Shown: positions 51,714 through 60,128 of the stretch, in pieces
Numbering within the stretch: position 1 is the first letter of the stretch
How the letters are laid out: each line of letters begins with the position of its first letter
From: an uncultured Aquimarina sp.
GTDB taxonomy: Bacteria; Bacteroidota; Bacteroidia; Flavobacteriales; Flavobacteriaceae
Length of the DNA stretch: 64,000 nt
NCBI GenBank assembly: GCA_947498705.1
Contig: CANMLW010000015.1
Coordinates: 24,300-88,299 of the forward strand
Reading direction: 5' to 3'
The notes under the pieces: model-generated
What the model was told of the DNA's origin: nothing
What the model saw: only the letters and a program-made list of their open reading frames with translations
The model's database searches: none
Translations under genes and position numbers: made by a program

Positions 51714-53055
51714 TTTTCCAGTCTATTTTTCTTGAAACCATCATAATAGTTCCCAGGATTAAGAATAAACCGATACTTCCTACTAATAAGGCATAATTTT
51801 CTAACTGAATGATCACAAATATAAAAGTGTATAATGCAGCTAGCGATACAGCGATAAAGCTCATAAACTTATAACTTTTAAGGATAGCTTTAGAATAAAT
51901 CGATATCAGGGTAACTACTGCAAAGCCTGAAATAAGATAGGCTTTTAAGAAACTAGAATGTTCAGAAATTGATACCAGTAGTGTGTAAAACATGGTTAGT
52001 GCCAAACCAATCATTAGATACTGAAAAGGATGAATATGTACCTTACTAATGGTTTGTATAAGGAAAAACACTAAAAAAGTAAGTGCAATTACCAAATATC
52101 CATACTTGGCGGCACGTTCACTTTTTTGATATTCATCTACAGGAATTAATAATTTTACACCAAAAGCAGCCGCATTAATATGAGGTAACTCTCCAAAAAA
52201 CTCCTGTTCGAATTCTCTGTTAATTTGCAGTACTTTCCAATTGGCTTTAAAACCATTTTCAGAAATCTCCTTGGTTTTGGTATCTGGCAAATAATTGCCA
52301 TCAAAACTTGGCGAAGCCCAATTAGAAGTCATTGCTACGTTGGTTTCTCTTCCTACAGGGATAAAACGTAGCTGTTCGCTTCCGTTAATTTTAAGATGTA
52401 AGCTAAAATCAATTGAATTTTCTTTTGGCAGCGACCCTTCTTTTAAGAATTTTGTTTCCAACGTATTGGTATATGAATTTTGAGTATACCTAGATTGCAA
52501 TGGATATGTATCTGTACCTAATGATAATTCTAAATTGCTTCGTATTCCTTTAAGGTTGGTAGAGTTAATAATTACCGTTGCTTTATTCCATAAAATATCT
52601 TTCGCTTTGACATCCTGTGTTTCGAAATTAGGTTGGATAAAAGATCCTTTGATATCCATATCGGCTGTATATACTACAGATTCGTAGATACTTCTTCCCA
52701 GAGTTTCTGAAGCTATATTGGCTTTGATATCAAGTGTGTTAGGAAAGAAAAAAGCATGCCTTACTGTAGTAATATTTTCTTTGATATAAGATTTGGTCTT
52801 GTCATCCCATGTTTTCTTTTGACTATGAGTTTGATAAGGTACTTTAAGTACTGGTCCATACAGCAACACCTCATTACCCCATTTTTGATTTATTTCTTTT
52901 ACAACTTCTTCCTGTCTATACGCTCTTTCTTGTATGAGGCTTTTGATGTAGGATAATGGGATAAGCAGAACGAGAATGAGTATTCCGACCATTAACATTC
53001 TTACGGTAATCGATGTGGCTAACCACTGCGTAAAAGATTTTTTTTGTTTTTCCAT
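51706..53055 (-). CDS. creD: Inner membrane protein CreD
   Basis: 449-residue polytopic protein of the CreD (envelope integrity) family. An N-terminal TM (ITVRMLMVGILILVLLIPLSYIKSLI) precedes a large periplasmic beta-rich domain (about residues 60-300, with RHAFFFPNTLDIKANI, QLRFIPVGRETNVAMTSNWASPSFDG), and then five or six TM helices. CreD supports envelope stability in E. coli. It lies fifth in a minus-strand operon of membrane proteins with two small regulators; the usual CreBC two-component genes are not here. Confidence 0.93.
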   Translation of the reverse strand: MEKQKKSFTQWLATSITVRMLMVGILILVLLIPLSYIKSLIQERAYRQEEVVKEINQKWGNEVLLYGPVLKVPYQTHSQKKTWDDKTKSYIKENITTVRHAFFFPNTLDIKANIASETLGRSIYESVVYTADMDIKGSFIQPNFETQDVKAKDILWNKATVIINSTNLKGIRSNLELSLGTDTYPLQSRYTQNSYTNTLETKFLKEGSLPKENSIDFSLHLKINGSEQLRFIPVGRETNVAMTSNWASPSFDGNYLPDTKTKEISENGFKANWKVLQINREFEQEFFGELPHINAAAFGVKLLIPVDEYQKSERAAKYGYLVIALTFLVFFLIQTISKVHIHPFQYLMIGLALTMFYTLLVSISEHSSFLKAYLISGFAVVTLISIYSKAILKSYKFMSFIAVSLAALYTFIFVIIQLENYALLVGSIGLFLILGTIMMVSRKIDWKND

Positions 53056-53104
53056 GGTATAAAATTTAGTATTTGTTTTTCTTTTTTTGTTTTCGATACA
53101 TCGG

Positions 53105-53749
53105 TTAGATGCTTTTTTTAAGAGCGTATAATCTTTGATACGTGAGGATTAAAAATATCCCAAAGCCAAGAGTAAATACCCAGGTCTCTATATGTTGTGT
53201 GGGAAAAAGTATTCGTTTGGCAATATCTGATAACAGCCCAATAGGGTCTTGCAGAATATCCCAGCTATTCCATCTAAGGACTCTACCCAGATAAATCCCA
53301 AAACCGCATAATAACAGAACGATATAGATCATGTAGTTGGTTACTTTTTTAGAAAACCGTTCATTCATCATCGATTGCATAATGTGTAGTGATGAGAAAC
53401 CAATTAGAAGTCCGTTAATCGCAAAGGATAAGATCAATAAAACATCGAACCATATCGAAGATATGGTGCTTGTTCTGATATGCTGAAAATCGGTTAGGAT
53501 ATAAGGTGAGTTTGGTAAAAAAAGCAACCAAATAATAAAGCATGACCAGAAAATAAAGCGATTTCCTTTTTTGAAAGTGGCAATAATACTTATGAGATAG
53601 GGGATACATGCCAGAAAAAGATTCCAGACAAGAAACAAATAGAAAAATGAATCCGTTTTTAGGTATCGTATAAGTAATAGCGCAAAGCTAAATGCAATAG
53701 CAATGCTATGCTCTTTGATAAAATAATGGGGCTTGTTTGCAGTATTCAT
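53105..53749 (-). CDS. DUF1361 membrane protein
   Basis: 214 residues with about six TM segments. The segment LRWNSWDILQDP near residue 155 and LPNSPYILTDFQHI near residue 70 are typical of DUF1361. Function unknown. It begins 2 bases after the preceding gene's stop (reading 3' to 5') and is 49 bases ahead of creD. Confidence 0.85.
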   Translation of the reverse strand: MNTANKPHYFIKEHSIAIAFSFALLLIRYLKTDSFFYLFLVWNLFLACIPYLISIIATFKKGNRFIFWSCFIIWLLFLPNSPYILTDFQHIRTSTISSIWFDVLLILSFAINGLLIGFSSLHIMQSMMNERFSKKVTNYMIYIVLLLCGFGIYLGRVLRWNSWDILQDPIGLLSDIAKRILFPTQHIETWVFTLGFGIFLILTYQRLYALKKSI

Positions 53750-53751
53750 AA

Positions 53752-54057
53752 TTATAGGTAGTGTTGAAAACGATTAGTTATTAATAAAAAGGTATGTAGT
53801 AGCATTAGAAGAAGGTTGATACCTATTAATGCTATGGTTCCTAAGTTTTTTTGAAAGTTGTTCGGTTCCTGAATAAAATCTGAGACGATATCGATACCTG
53901 TGATACCGTTTAAGGCTAGTACAACAACAATATAGATAAGTTCAAGGTTTGTCGAGGTGTTTTTACTAAAAATAAAGAAGCTTACGAGCACTAGTATTCC
54001 TAGTAAAATACTACCTGTAAGTAAGGTTTTGGGAGAAAAAGTCTGTATTGATTTCAT
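53752..54057 (-). CDS. Small membrane protein in creD operon
   Basis: 101 residues from the ATG at 54057; the frame opens at 54102 but the first 15 residues there (MKNKVLYKIFKPQHI) are less likely. Three TM segments (about 12-30, 37-57, 75-95: LLTGSILLGILVLVSFFIF; LIYIVVVLALNGITGID; LGTIALIGINLLLMLLHTF). No family recognised. Two bases separate its stop from the DUF1361 start. Confidence 0.65.
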   Translation of the reverse strand: MKSIQTFSPKTLLTGSILLGILVLVSFFIFSKNTSTNLELIYIVVVLALNGITGIDIVSDFIQEPNNFQKNLGTIALIGINLLLMLLHTFLLITNRFQHYL

Positions 54058-54126
54058 GATATGCTGTGGTTTGAATATTTTATAAAGTACTTTGTTTTTC
54101 AAAGTTAATTGTCAAAAAAAATAGTG

Positions 54127-54420
54127 TTATTGTTTCAGTAATTTTTCAATAGCTTCTACATGCTTACTAAAGGCTTTTCTACCTTTTTGGGTAGCACTAT
54201 AGCGCGTGTTAGGTTTTCTTCCTATAAATGATTTTTCTACGATGATATATTCTTCTTTTTCAAGGGCTTTGGTATGGCTTGCCAGATTACCATCGGTAGC
54301 CCCCAAAAGTTCTTTTAAAGTTTTAAAATCTGCATGCTCATTGACCATTAGAACAGACATAATTCCTAGTCTAATCCTATGATCAAATGCTTTATTGATA
54401 TTACCTATTATATTCTTCAT
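54127..54420 (-). CDS. Winged-helix transcriptional regulator (HTH_34 type)
   Basis: 97 residues: NINKAFDHRIRLGIMSVLMVNEHADFKTLKELLGATDGNLASHTKALEKEEYIIVEKSF is a winged HTH of the kind common in front of creD in Bacteroidota, followed by GRKPNTRYSATQKGRKAF. Probably a repressor or sensor of the operon it belongs to. It lies 29 bases after the 54450 gene. Confidence 0.85.
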   Translation of the reverse strand: MKNIIGNINKAFDHRIRLGIMSVLMVNEHADFKTLKELLGATDGNLASHTKALEKEEYIIVEKSFIGRKPNTRYSATQKGRKAFSKHVEAIEKLLKQ

Positions 54421-54449
54421 TGTCTTATTTTCGTTTATACGAAAACAGT

Positions 54450-55055
54450 TTATCGATCGTGTTTAAAATAAATTAAACTTCCGTATAAGATATGCATCAC
54501 ACCAAAACCAAGTACCCAAAACCAAAATCCATACCCAGGATAAACAGCACAAATCAAACCTAAAACAATTTCGATATAGCCCAGGTACTTAACATTACCA
54601 ATAGTGTATTTTGATGCATTTACGAGTGCAAGACCATAAAAAATAAGCATTAGCGAACCTGTTAATCCATAGTGGTGACTTGATATTTTAATAAGTATAT
54701 AAATACCACCAGTAACTAATGGAATCAAAAAAGCAGAAAGAAGTCTCTTGGATGTGCCGTTCCACAAAGTTTCATTGTTTTTTCTAGCTTTTCGAGTACT
54801 TAACAATATTGCCGTAATGATACTTAATAATGCTACAGAAAGTAAAATTAACAATACATAGGTAAATACTTTTCCGTCCAGAATTAGATAATCTCTGCCA
54901 CTTGTACTTACTAAATAATAGGTGAATGCAGCACCTATAAGCGCATAGATTCCTGCCATTATTCCAGATAAACCACTAAGCGATAAAAAACGAGATGATT
55001 TACTCATCATATCTTTAATCTCAACAATGTCTTTTAAGTATTCCTCTTTACTCAT
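54450..55055 (-). CDS. Hypothetical six-TM membrane protein, first in creD operon
   Basis: 201 residues from the ATG at 55055 (MSKEEYLKDIVEIKDMMSKSSRF). The frame is open to 55106 but this start gives a more plausible amphipathic N-terminus. About six hydrophobic segments follow, ending with a short basic tail (LIYFKHDR). No motif recognised. It leads the operon and diverges in layout from oxyR, whose stop is 88 bases upstream. Confidence 0.7.
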   Translation of the reverse strand: MSKEEYLKDIVEIKDMMSKSSRFLSLSGLSGIMAGIYALIGAAFTYYLVSTSGRDYLILDGKVFTYVLLILLSVALLSIITAILLSTRKARKNNETLWNGTSKRLLSAFLIPLVTGGIYILIKISSHHYGLTGSLMLIFYGLALVNASKYTIGNVKYLGYIEIVLGLICAVYPGYGFWFWVLGFGVMHILYGSLIYFKHDR

Positions 55056-55142
55056 GTTTAAAGTACTTTGAAATGCAAAGTAAGTATTAATAATTGAATT
55101 GAGCAAATTTATTTTGAAGATATTATGTTATACGTATGTGTT

Positions 55143-56072
55143 TTATTTCCAACGAATTTTGATATAGTTATTAATATCTGTTACTTCTTTTGGGAGTATA
55201 TTTTTTATTTCTAACAGTAGGTTTTCAATTAATCTTTCTTTGGTAAAATTGTTATTTACAACCATACTTATTTCTCTAGAAGGTTTGGGTTCTTCAAAAT
55301 GTTTTAGATGGTTTTTTTCTTCTTTTTCGCAAATTGATAGTTGAGGTACCAAAGTATATCCCAGACCTTTTTTGACCAGATTTTTAATGGTTTGAATAGA
55401 ACCACTTTCGAATAAAAAAGTTTTGTTTTTCAAAGTTTTATTTTCCTTACATATGTTTAATACTTGATTTCTAAAACAGTGACCTTCTTCTAATAGGAGT
55501 AGTTCATCTGGAGTGAGATCATCTTGTTTTACAATTTCTGAAGAGCTAAATTCATTTTTGTCTTTACAATACACCAAAAATGGTTCTTGGTATAAATAAA
55601 TTTCACGAATCATTTTGTCTTCTAGAGGGGTAGATACAATACCAATATCAAGTGTGCCATTATGTAGTGAATTGATAATATGCTTTGTTTGCATTTCTTT
55701 TATTACCAGTTTGGTTTTAGGATTGTTTTTTAGAAAATTTTCCAAAAAAAGTGGTAGTAAGTAAGGGGCTATTGTTGGTATAATACCTAAGGTATATTGT
55801 CCTGACAAGTTAGAAGCATTATTGCTGGCCAATTCTTCAAATTCTTCGGCTTCCCGAAGGATAACTTTGGCTTTGGCAATTAAAATTTCTCCAATAGGAG
55901 TAGGTGTTAGTGGTGTAATAGTACGATCAAATATAATGGTGTTGATCTCTTCTTCTAATTTTTTTACCTGTATGGTTAATGTAGGTTGTGTTACAAAACA
56001 TTCTTCTGCTGCTTTTACATAGTGTCTTTTATGGTCTAATGCGACGATATATTTTAATTGCTGAAGGGTCAT
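55143..56072 (-). CDS. oxyR: OxyR-type LysR regulator
   Basis: 309 residues. The LysR HTH is at the N-terminus (LKYIVALDHKRHYVKAAEECFVTQPTLTIQVKKLEEEI). The effector domain has the redox pair as C-x8-C in EEGHCFRNQVLNICKEN, matching Cys199 and Cys208 of E. coli OxyR, and GSIQTIKNLVKKGLGYTLVPQ. Oxidised OxyR activates peroxide-defence genes. It is divergent from the exported catalase gene, 111 bases away, the classic arrangement. Confidence 0.93.
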   Translation of the reverse strand: MTLQQLKYIVALDHKRHYVKAAEECFVTQPTLTIQVKKLEEEINTIIFDRTITPLTPTPIGEILIAKAKVILREAEEFEELASNNASNLSGQYTLGIIPTIAPYLLPLFLENFLKNNPKTKLVIKEMQTKHIINSLHNGTLDIGIVSTPLEDKMIREIYLYQEPFLVYCKDKNEFSSSEIVKQDDLTPDELLLLEEGHCFRNQVLNICKENKTLKNKTFLFESGSIQTIKNLVKKGLGYTLVPQLSICEKEEKNHLKHFEEPKPSREISMVVNNNFTKERLIENLLLEIKNILPKEVTDINNYIKIRWK

Positions 56073-56082
56073 TATTAAATGT

Positions 56083-56119
56083 ATAGGTTATTGATATTAT
56101 AAATATAGTTATTTAGATT
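56083..56119. promoter_or_regulatory. OxyR-like binding site between oxyR and katA
   Basis: ATAG (56083), ATAT (56094), ATAG (56105) and GATT (56116) occur at exact 11-base steps. This fits the OxyR pattern ATAG-N7-CTAT-N7-ATAG-N7-CTAT at the first and third, with one base off at the second, and little at the fourth. Confidence 0.45.
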
Positions 56120-56183
56120 ATTAATTTGATTAATATTCGCAACATTGCTTACTTTGTAATACCAACTTAAAATACACACACAA

Positions 56184-57695
56184 ATGAAAAATGCACTATT
56201 ATTTGTAGCAATTATAATGCTATGGCCAACCATGTATGGGCAAGAGATTATAACTACCAACGGCGGAGTTCCCATAGGAGATAATCAAAACTCAAAAACA
56301 GTAGGAGAGTATGGACCTGTGTTGCTAGAGGACATACATTTGATCGAAAAGTTAGCAGCGTTTGATAGAGAAAGAATACCAGAAAGAGTGGTACATGCCC
56401 GGGGGGCAGGCGCCTTTGGTTTTTTCGAAAGTACGGCAGATATGTCTGCCTATACCAAAGCTGGATTGTTTAAAGGAAATAATTCTAAAACTGATTTGGT
56501 AGTTCGTTTTTCGACAGTGATACACGGAAAAGGATCTCCAGAAACGGCGAGAGACCCAAGAGGGTTTGCGGTAAAATTCTATACTGAAAAAGGGAATTAC
56601 GACATTGTAGGAAATAATTTGCCGATATTCTTTATAAGAGATGCTATTAAGTTTCCGGATATGGTACATTCATTAAAACCTTCTCCGGTTACTAATAAAC
56701 AAGACCCTAATCGTTTTTTCGATTTCTTTTCTAATGTGCCAGAAGCTACTCATATGCTAACCAGATTGTATTCTGATTTAGGAATCCCTAAGGGATATCA
56801 ATATATGAACGGTAGTAGTGTTCATGGTTTTAAATGGGTGAATCAAAAAGGAGAAGTCACTTATGTAAAATATAGCTGGGTGAGTAAACAAGGAGAACAT
56901 AATTTTGATCTGGAACAGGCAGCAGAGCAGCAGGCTGTAGATTGGCAACATGCTACTGTTAGTTTGCGAGATGATATCAAATCAAAAAAATATCCGCAAT
57001 GGGATTTGTACGTGCAAATGATCAAACCAGAAGATATGCACAGTTATGATTTTTGGCCATTAGATGCTACAAAAGATTGGCCTGCCGATAAAATCAAAAA
57101 AGTAAAGATTGGTACGATGACACTAAACAGAAACCCTGTTAATTACTTTCAAGAGGTAGAGTCGGTTGCAATGTCTCCCGGAAACTTAGTACCCGGTGTA
57201 GAACCCTCTGAGGATAAGTTATTACAAGGACGTTTGTTTTCGTATTTTGATACCCAACGACACCGATTAGGGGCTAATAACCAGCAGATTGAGGTAAATA
57301 GACCAAAAAGTAAAGTAGTTAATTATAATGCAGATAGTTATGCAAGTGCTTCTAACTCAAGATTTCCTGATGCAGACATTAATTATCAACCTAGTACCAA
57401 AGTAACACTAAAAGAAAATGAGAAATATAAACCATCGCAAACTCATTTTAAGAATATAAGTATTACGCAAAAGAAAATTTCTAAGACAAACGATTTTGCG
57501 CAAGCAGGAGAGTTTTACAGAAGTTTGTCTGAAAAGGATCGAACAAACTTAATAAAGAATCTAAAAGGAGATTTGGGACAGGTAAAAGATCGCAGTATTC
57601 AAAAAGTAATGATCACTTATTTTTATCGAGCAGATAAAGAATACGGTATGCGAATAGCAAAAGAATTAGGTTTTACTCAAAAAGATTTTATGTAA
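56184..57695 (+). CDS. katA: Catalase, exported
   Basis: 503-residue heme catalase of the small-subunit (clade 3) type, with a signal peptide (MKNALLFVAIIMLWPTMYGQ) giving periplasmic location. The active-site His is in RVVHARGAGAFGFFE, the Asn in VGNNLPIFFIRDAIKFPD, and the heme-binding Tyr in LFSYFDTQRHRLGANNQQI. It breaks down hydrogen peroxide and is divergent from oxyR. The ankyrin gene follows on the same strand after 362 bases. Confidence 0.95.
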   Translation: MKNALLFVAIIMLWPTMYGQEIITTNGGVPIGDNQNSKTVGEYGPVLLEDIHLIEKLAAFDRERIPERVVHARGAGAFGFFESTADMSAYTKAGLFKGNNSKTDLVVRFSTVIHGKGSPETARDPRGFAVKFYTEKGNYDIVGNNLPIFFIRDAIKFPDMVHSLKPSPVTNKQDPNRFFDFFSNVPEATHMLTRLYSDLGIPKGYQYMNGSSVHGFKWVNQKGEVTYVKYSWVSKQGEHNFDLEQAAEQQAVDWQHATVSLRDDIKSKKYPQWDLYVQMIKPEDMHSYDFWPLDATKDWPADKIKKVKIGTMTLNRNPVNYFQEVESVAMSPGNLVPGVEPSEDKLLQGRLFSYFDTQRHRLGANNQQIEVNRPKSKVVNYNADSYASASNSRFPDADINYQPSTKVTLKENEKYKPSQTHFKNISITQKKISKTNDFAQAGEFYRSLSEKDRTNLIKNLKGDLGQVKDRSIQKVMITYFYRADKEYGMRIAKELGFTQKDFM

Positions 57696-58057
57696 TAAGA
57701 GCATAGATGTAATCGGTAGAACAGAGAAAAAAAATATAGTTTGGGGGACCCTGGATAATGAGCAATAGATTTTAGATATGTCTTATTTGTACTATCATAA
57801 ATATAAATAGCTAAAGTTTCATTAATTTATATAATAGTGATTTATGATCATTAGAAAGAAATAAGAAAGATTCTAATCTCTATTGCTTTTTCCAGATTTA
57901 TAACAGTTTTTAAATTGTTAATTCGAAATAATAACATCAACCTTTGATGTATATGCCTTATAAAGTTTCCCCTCTTATAGATACAAAATTATGTTTATTC
58001 TTCTTGAAATGATATTTGACAACTTACACCAGACTTCTAAAAATATAAAATAGACTA
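57696..58057. other. Intergenic region, 362 bases
   Basis: Between katA and the ankyrin gene. No ORF of support, no terminator hairpin with a T-run and no clear promoter box was seen. Confidence 0.4.
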
Positions 58058-58573
58058 ATGAAATATATAGTATATCTAAGTATCATTTTTTTTACAATGA
58101 ACTTACAATCTCAAGAAGTTGTTTTTGATTATTTCAGAAATGGCGATATTAAAAGTGTACAAAGATTAATAGCACATCAGGATTTTGATATTAATAGTAC
58201 AGATCACTATGGCTATAGCCCTTTAATGCTTGCCGTATATCATGGTCAGACAGACCTTGTTAGGTATTTATTGAAACAGCATGTAAATATCGATCAACAA
58301 GACAAGTCTGGTAATACGTCACTCATGGGAGCATGTTTTAAAGGCTATATGGATATCGTTGATTTATTAATTCAAAAAGGAGTAGATATCAATGCTAGAA
58401 ATTACAATGGAGCAACAGCTCTAATTTATGCGGCCACATTTGGTCATAAAGACATTGTAACAACATTGCTAAACAATGGAGCTAGTATATCAATACAGGA
58501 CAGTAGAGGTAATACAGCTTTGGATCATGCCCGCATACAAGGTAATCAAGAAATAATTGAACTGTTGTTTTGA
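58058..58573 (+). CDS. Ankyrin-repeat protein near catalase
   Basis: 171 residues with a signal peptide (MKYIVYLSIIFFTMNLQSQ) and about four ankyrin repeats (GYSPLMLAVYHGQTDLVRYLLKQ; GNTSLMGACFKGYMDIVDLLIQKG; GATALIYAATFGHKDIVTTLLNNG; GNTALDHARIQGNQEIIELLF). In Pseudomonas aeruginosa the ankyrin protein AnkB is encoded beside katB and is needed for full catalase activity. The same partnership is likely here, in the periplasm. Confidence 0.85.
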   Translation: MKYIVYLSIIFFTMNLQSQEVVFDYFRNGDIKSVQRLIAHQDFDINSTDHYGYSPLMLAVYHGQTDLVRYLLKQHVNIDQQDKSGNTSLMGACFKGYMDIVDLLIQKGVDINARNYNGATALIYAATFGHKDIVTTLLNNGASISIQDSRGNTALDHARIQGNQEIIELLF

Positions 58574-58669
58574 ACCTGCTTACAAGTAAAAGATATGCCT
58601 TTGTCAGCAAATTTAAGTCGGAAATGCTATAAATAATAGATATCTTGCGTTTGGTCTTAAAATTATATT

Positions 58670-59035
58670 GTGAATCCTGCAGAAGATTATATATTAAAAC
58701 AGCACGAACCGTTTAAAACCATGTTACTTCATTTGCAAGTACTGGTAGAAACCACGATTCCAGAAGTTACATTGCTGTACAAATGGAAAATCCCTTTTTA
58801 TTATGTCGATAAATACCCTATATGCTATTTTAATGTGGCCAAAAAAGGATATTTGGATGTAGGCTTTTGGTCGGCAAAATATTTTACTACTCATGCCGAC
58901 AAAATGATTGCTGATAAAAGAAAATTTATAAAGTCACTTAGGTATACTACCTTAGATCAGATCGATGATCAGGTATTTATAGAAATTATCCAACAGGCAT
59001 ATACCTATAGAAAAGAAAAGGTTATAGACCGTTAA
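58670..59035 (+). CDS. DUF1801-type protein, GTG start
   Basis: 121 residues from a GTG at 58670 (MNPAEDYILKQHEPFKTMLL). The content PEVTLLYKWKIPFYYVDKYPICYFNVAKKGYLDVGFW and RKFIKSLRYTTLDQIDDQVFIEIIQQAY fits the DUF1801/YdhG-like family of small cytosolic proteins. No good ATG is available upstream. Its 3' end overlaps that of the convergent kdsA by 14 bases. Confidence 0.75.
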   Translation: MNPAEDYILKQHEPFKTMLLHLQVLVETTIPEVTLLYKWKIPFYYVDKYPICYFNVAKKGYLDVGFWSAKYFTTHADKMIADKRKFIKSLRYTTLDQIDDQVFIEIIQQAYTYRKEKVIDR

Positions 59036-59840
59036 TCGTTTGTCTTATAGCAACTAAGTTTGTTAAAAGCTTTTCTAAGTAATCCAGATGTAACATATTA
59101 GCTCCATCACTTTTTGCATTGGCGGGATCAAAGTGAGTTTCTAAGAACAATCCATCAACACCAGTCGCTATTCCTGCACGTGCAATAGTTTCTATCATAT
59201 CGGGTCTACCTCCTGTAACGCCACTAGATTGGTTGGGCTGTTGTAATGAATGGGTAACATCAAGAACCGTAGTTCCATACTCTTTCATAGTAGGAATCCC
59301 TCTAAAATCTACGATCATATCCTGATAGCCAAACATGGTACCTCGATCAGTTATCATTACATTATCATTACCACTATCTTTTACTTTTTTTACAGCATGC
59401 TGCATGGCCTCTGGACTCATGAATTGCCCTTTTTTCAGGTTTACTGTTTTACCGGTTTGTGCCGCAGCCACGACAAGATCTGTTTGTCGTACAAGGAATG
59501 CTGGAATTTGAAGTATATCAACATAGGATGCCGCTAGTGCAGCATCTTCGTTTTCATGAATATCGGTTACCGTTGGTATATCAAAAGTTTCACCAACCTT
59601 TCGCAATATTTTTAATGCTTTCTCATTTCCAATTCCTGTAAAACTATCAATTCTACTACGGTTAGCCTTTTTGAAAGACCCTTTAAAAACATACGGTATC
59701 TTAAGTTTTGAAGTAATCGTTACTACTTTTTCTGCGATTTTTAATGCCATTTCTTCCCCTTCTATGGCGCAAGGCCCAGCTAAAAGAAAAAAGTTATTGG
59801 CTTCAAGATTCTTGAGATTTGGTATGTTTTCTAATCGCAT
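59022..59840 (-). CDS. kdsA: 3-deoxy-8-phosphooctulonate synthase (KDO-8-phosphate synthase)
   Basis: 272 residues. Condenses arabinose 5-phosphate and PEP in the route to KDO of lipopolysaccharide. The TIM-barrel DAHP/KDO8P signature is present: LAGPCAIEGEE, YVFKGSFKKANRSRIDSFTGIG, TDIHENEDAALAA and DRGTMFGYQDMIVDFRGIP, and GLFLETHFDPANAKSDG. Single gene with a TATCTTTG-type box in front. Confidence 0.96.
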   Translation of the reverse strand: MRLENIPNLKNLEANNFFLLAGPCAIEGEEMALKIAEKVVTITSKLKIPYVFKGSFKKANRSRIDSFTGIGNEKALKILRKVGETFDIPTVTDIHENEDAALAASYVDILQIPAFLVRQTDLVVAAAQTGKTVNLKKGQFMSPEAMQHAVKKVKDSGNDNVMITDRGTMFGYQDMIVDFRGIPTMKEYGTTVLDVTHSLQQPNQSSGVTGGRPDMIETIARAGIATGVDGLFLETHFDPANAKSDGANMLHLDYLEKLLTNLVAIRQTINGL

Positions 59841-59859
59841 AATTGTCCTTTTTAAGCGG

Positions 59860-59867
59860 CAAAGATA
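59860..59867 (-). promoter_or_regulatory. Candidate -7 box of kdsA
   Basis: On the minus strand the sequence reads TATCTTTG (CAAAGATA on the plus strand), 19 bases before the kdsA start at 59840. Confidence 0.5.
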
Positions 59868-60098
59868 AGGGTTTTATGAATGAAAATCTATGGTATTTTT
59901 TAGTTTTAATAACCTCAGTTTTGTTGATGTAAAAACAGAAGTTTAATATTTGCAATAGGGCGTTGTATGGGTTTCTTTTTTAAAGACTTATGATTTGTTT
60001 TGTTGTTGTTTTTCAAAAGGTTAATCTTCTGGGAATATAAAATTTAACAGGTTTTTTAAATATCCAATAAATAATGTAAAACCTGTCAAAATAACTCT

Positions 60099-60106
60099 TA
60101 CCTTTG
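60099..60106 (+). promoter_or_regulatory. Candidate -7 box of typA
   Basis: TACCTTTG matches TAnnTTTG, 22 bases before the typA ATG. The -33 element is not clear. Confidence 0.45.
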
Positions 60107-60128
60107 CACCCTTAAAAATGAGGCGTTT

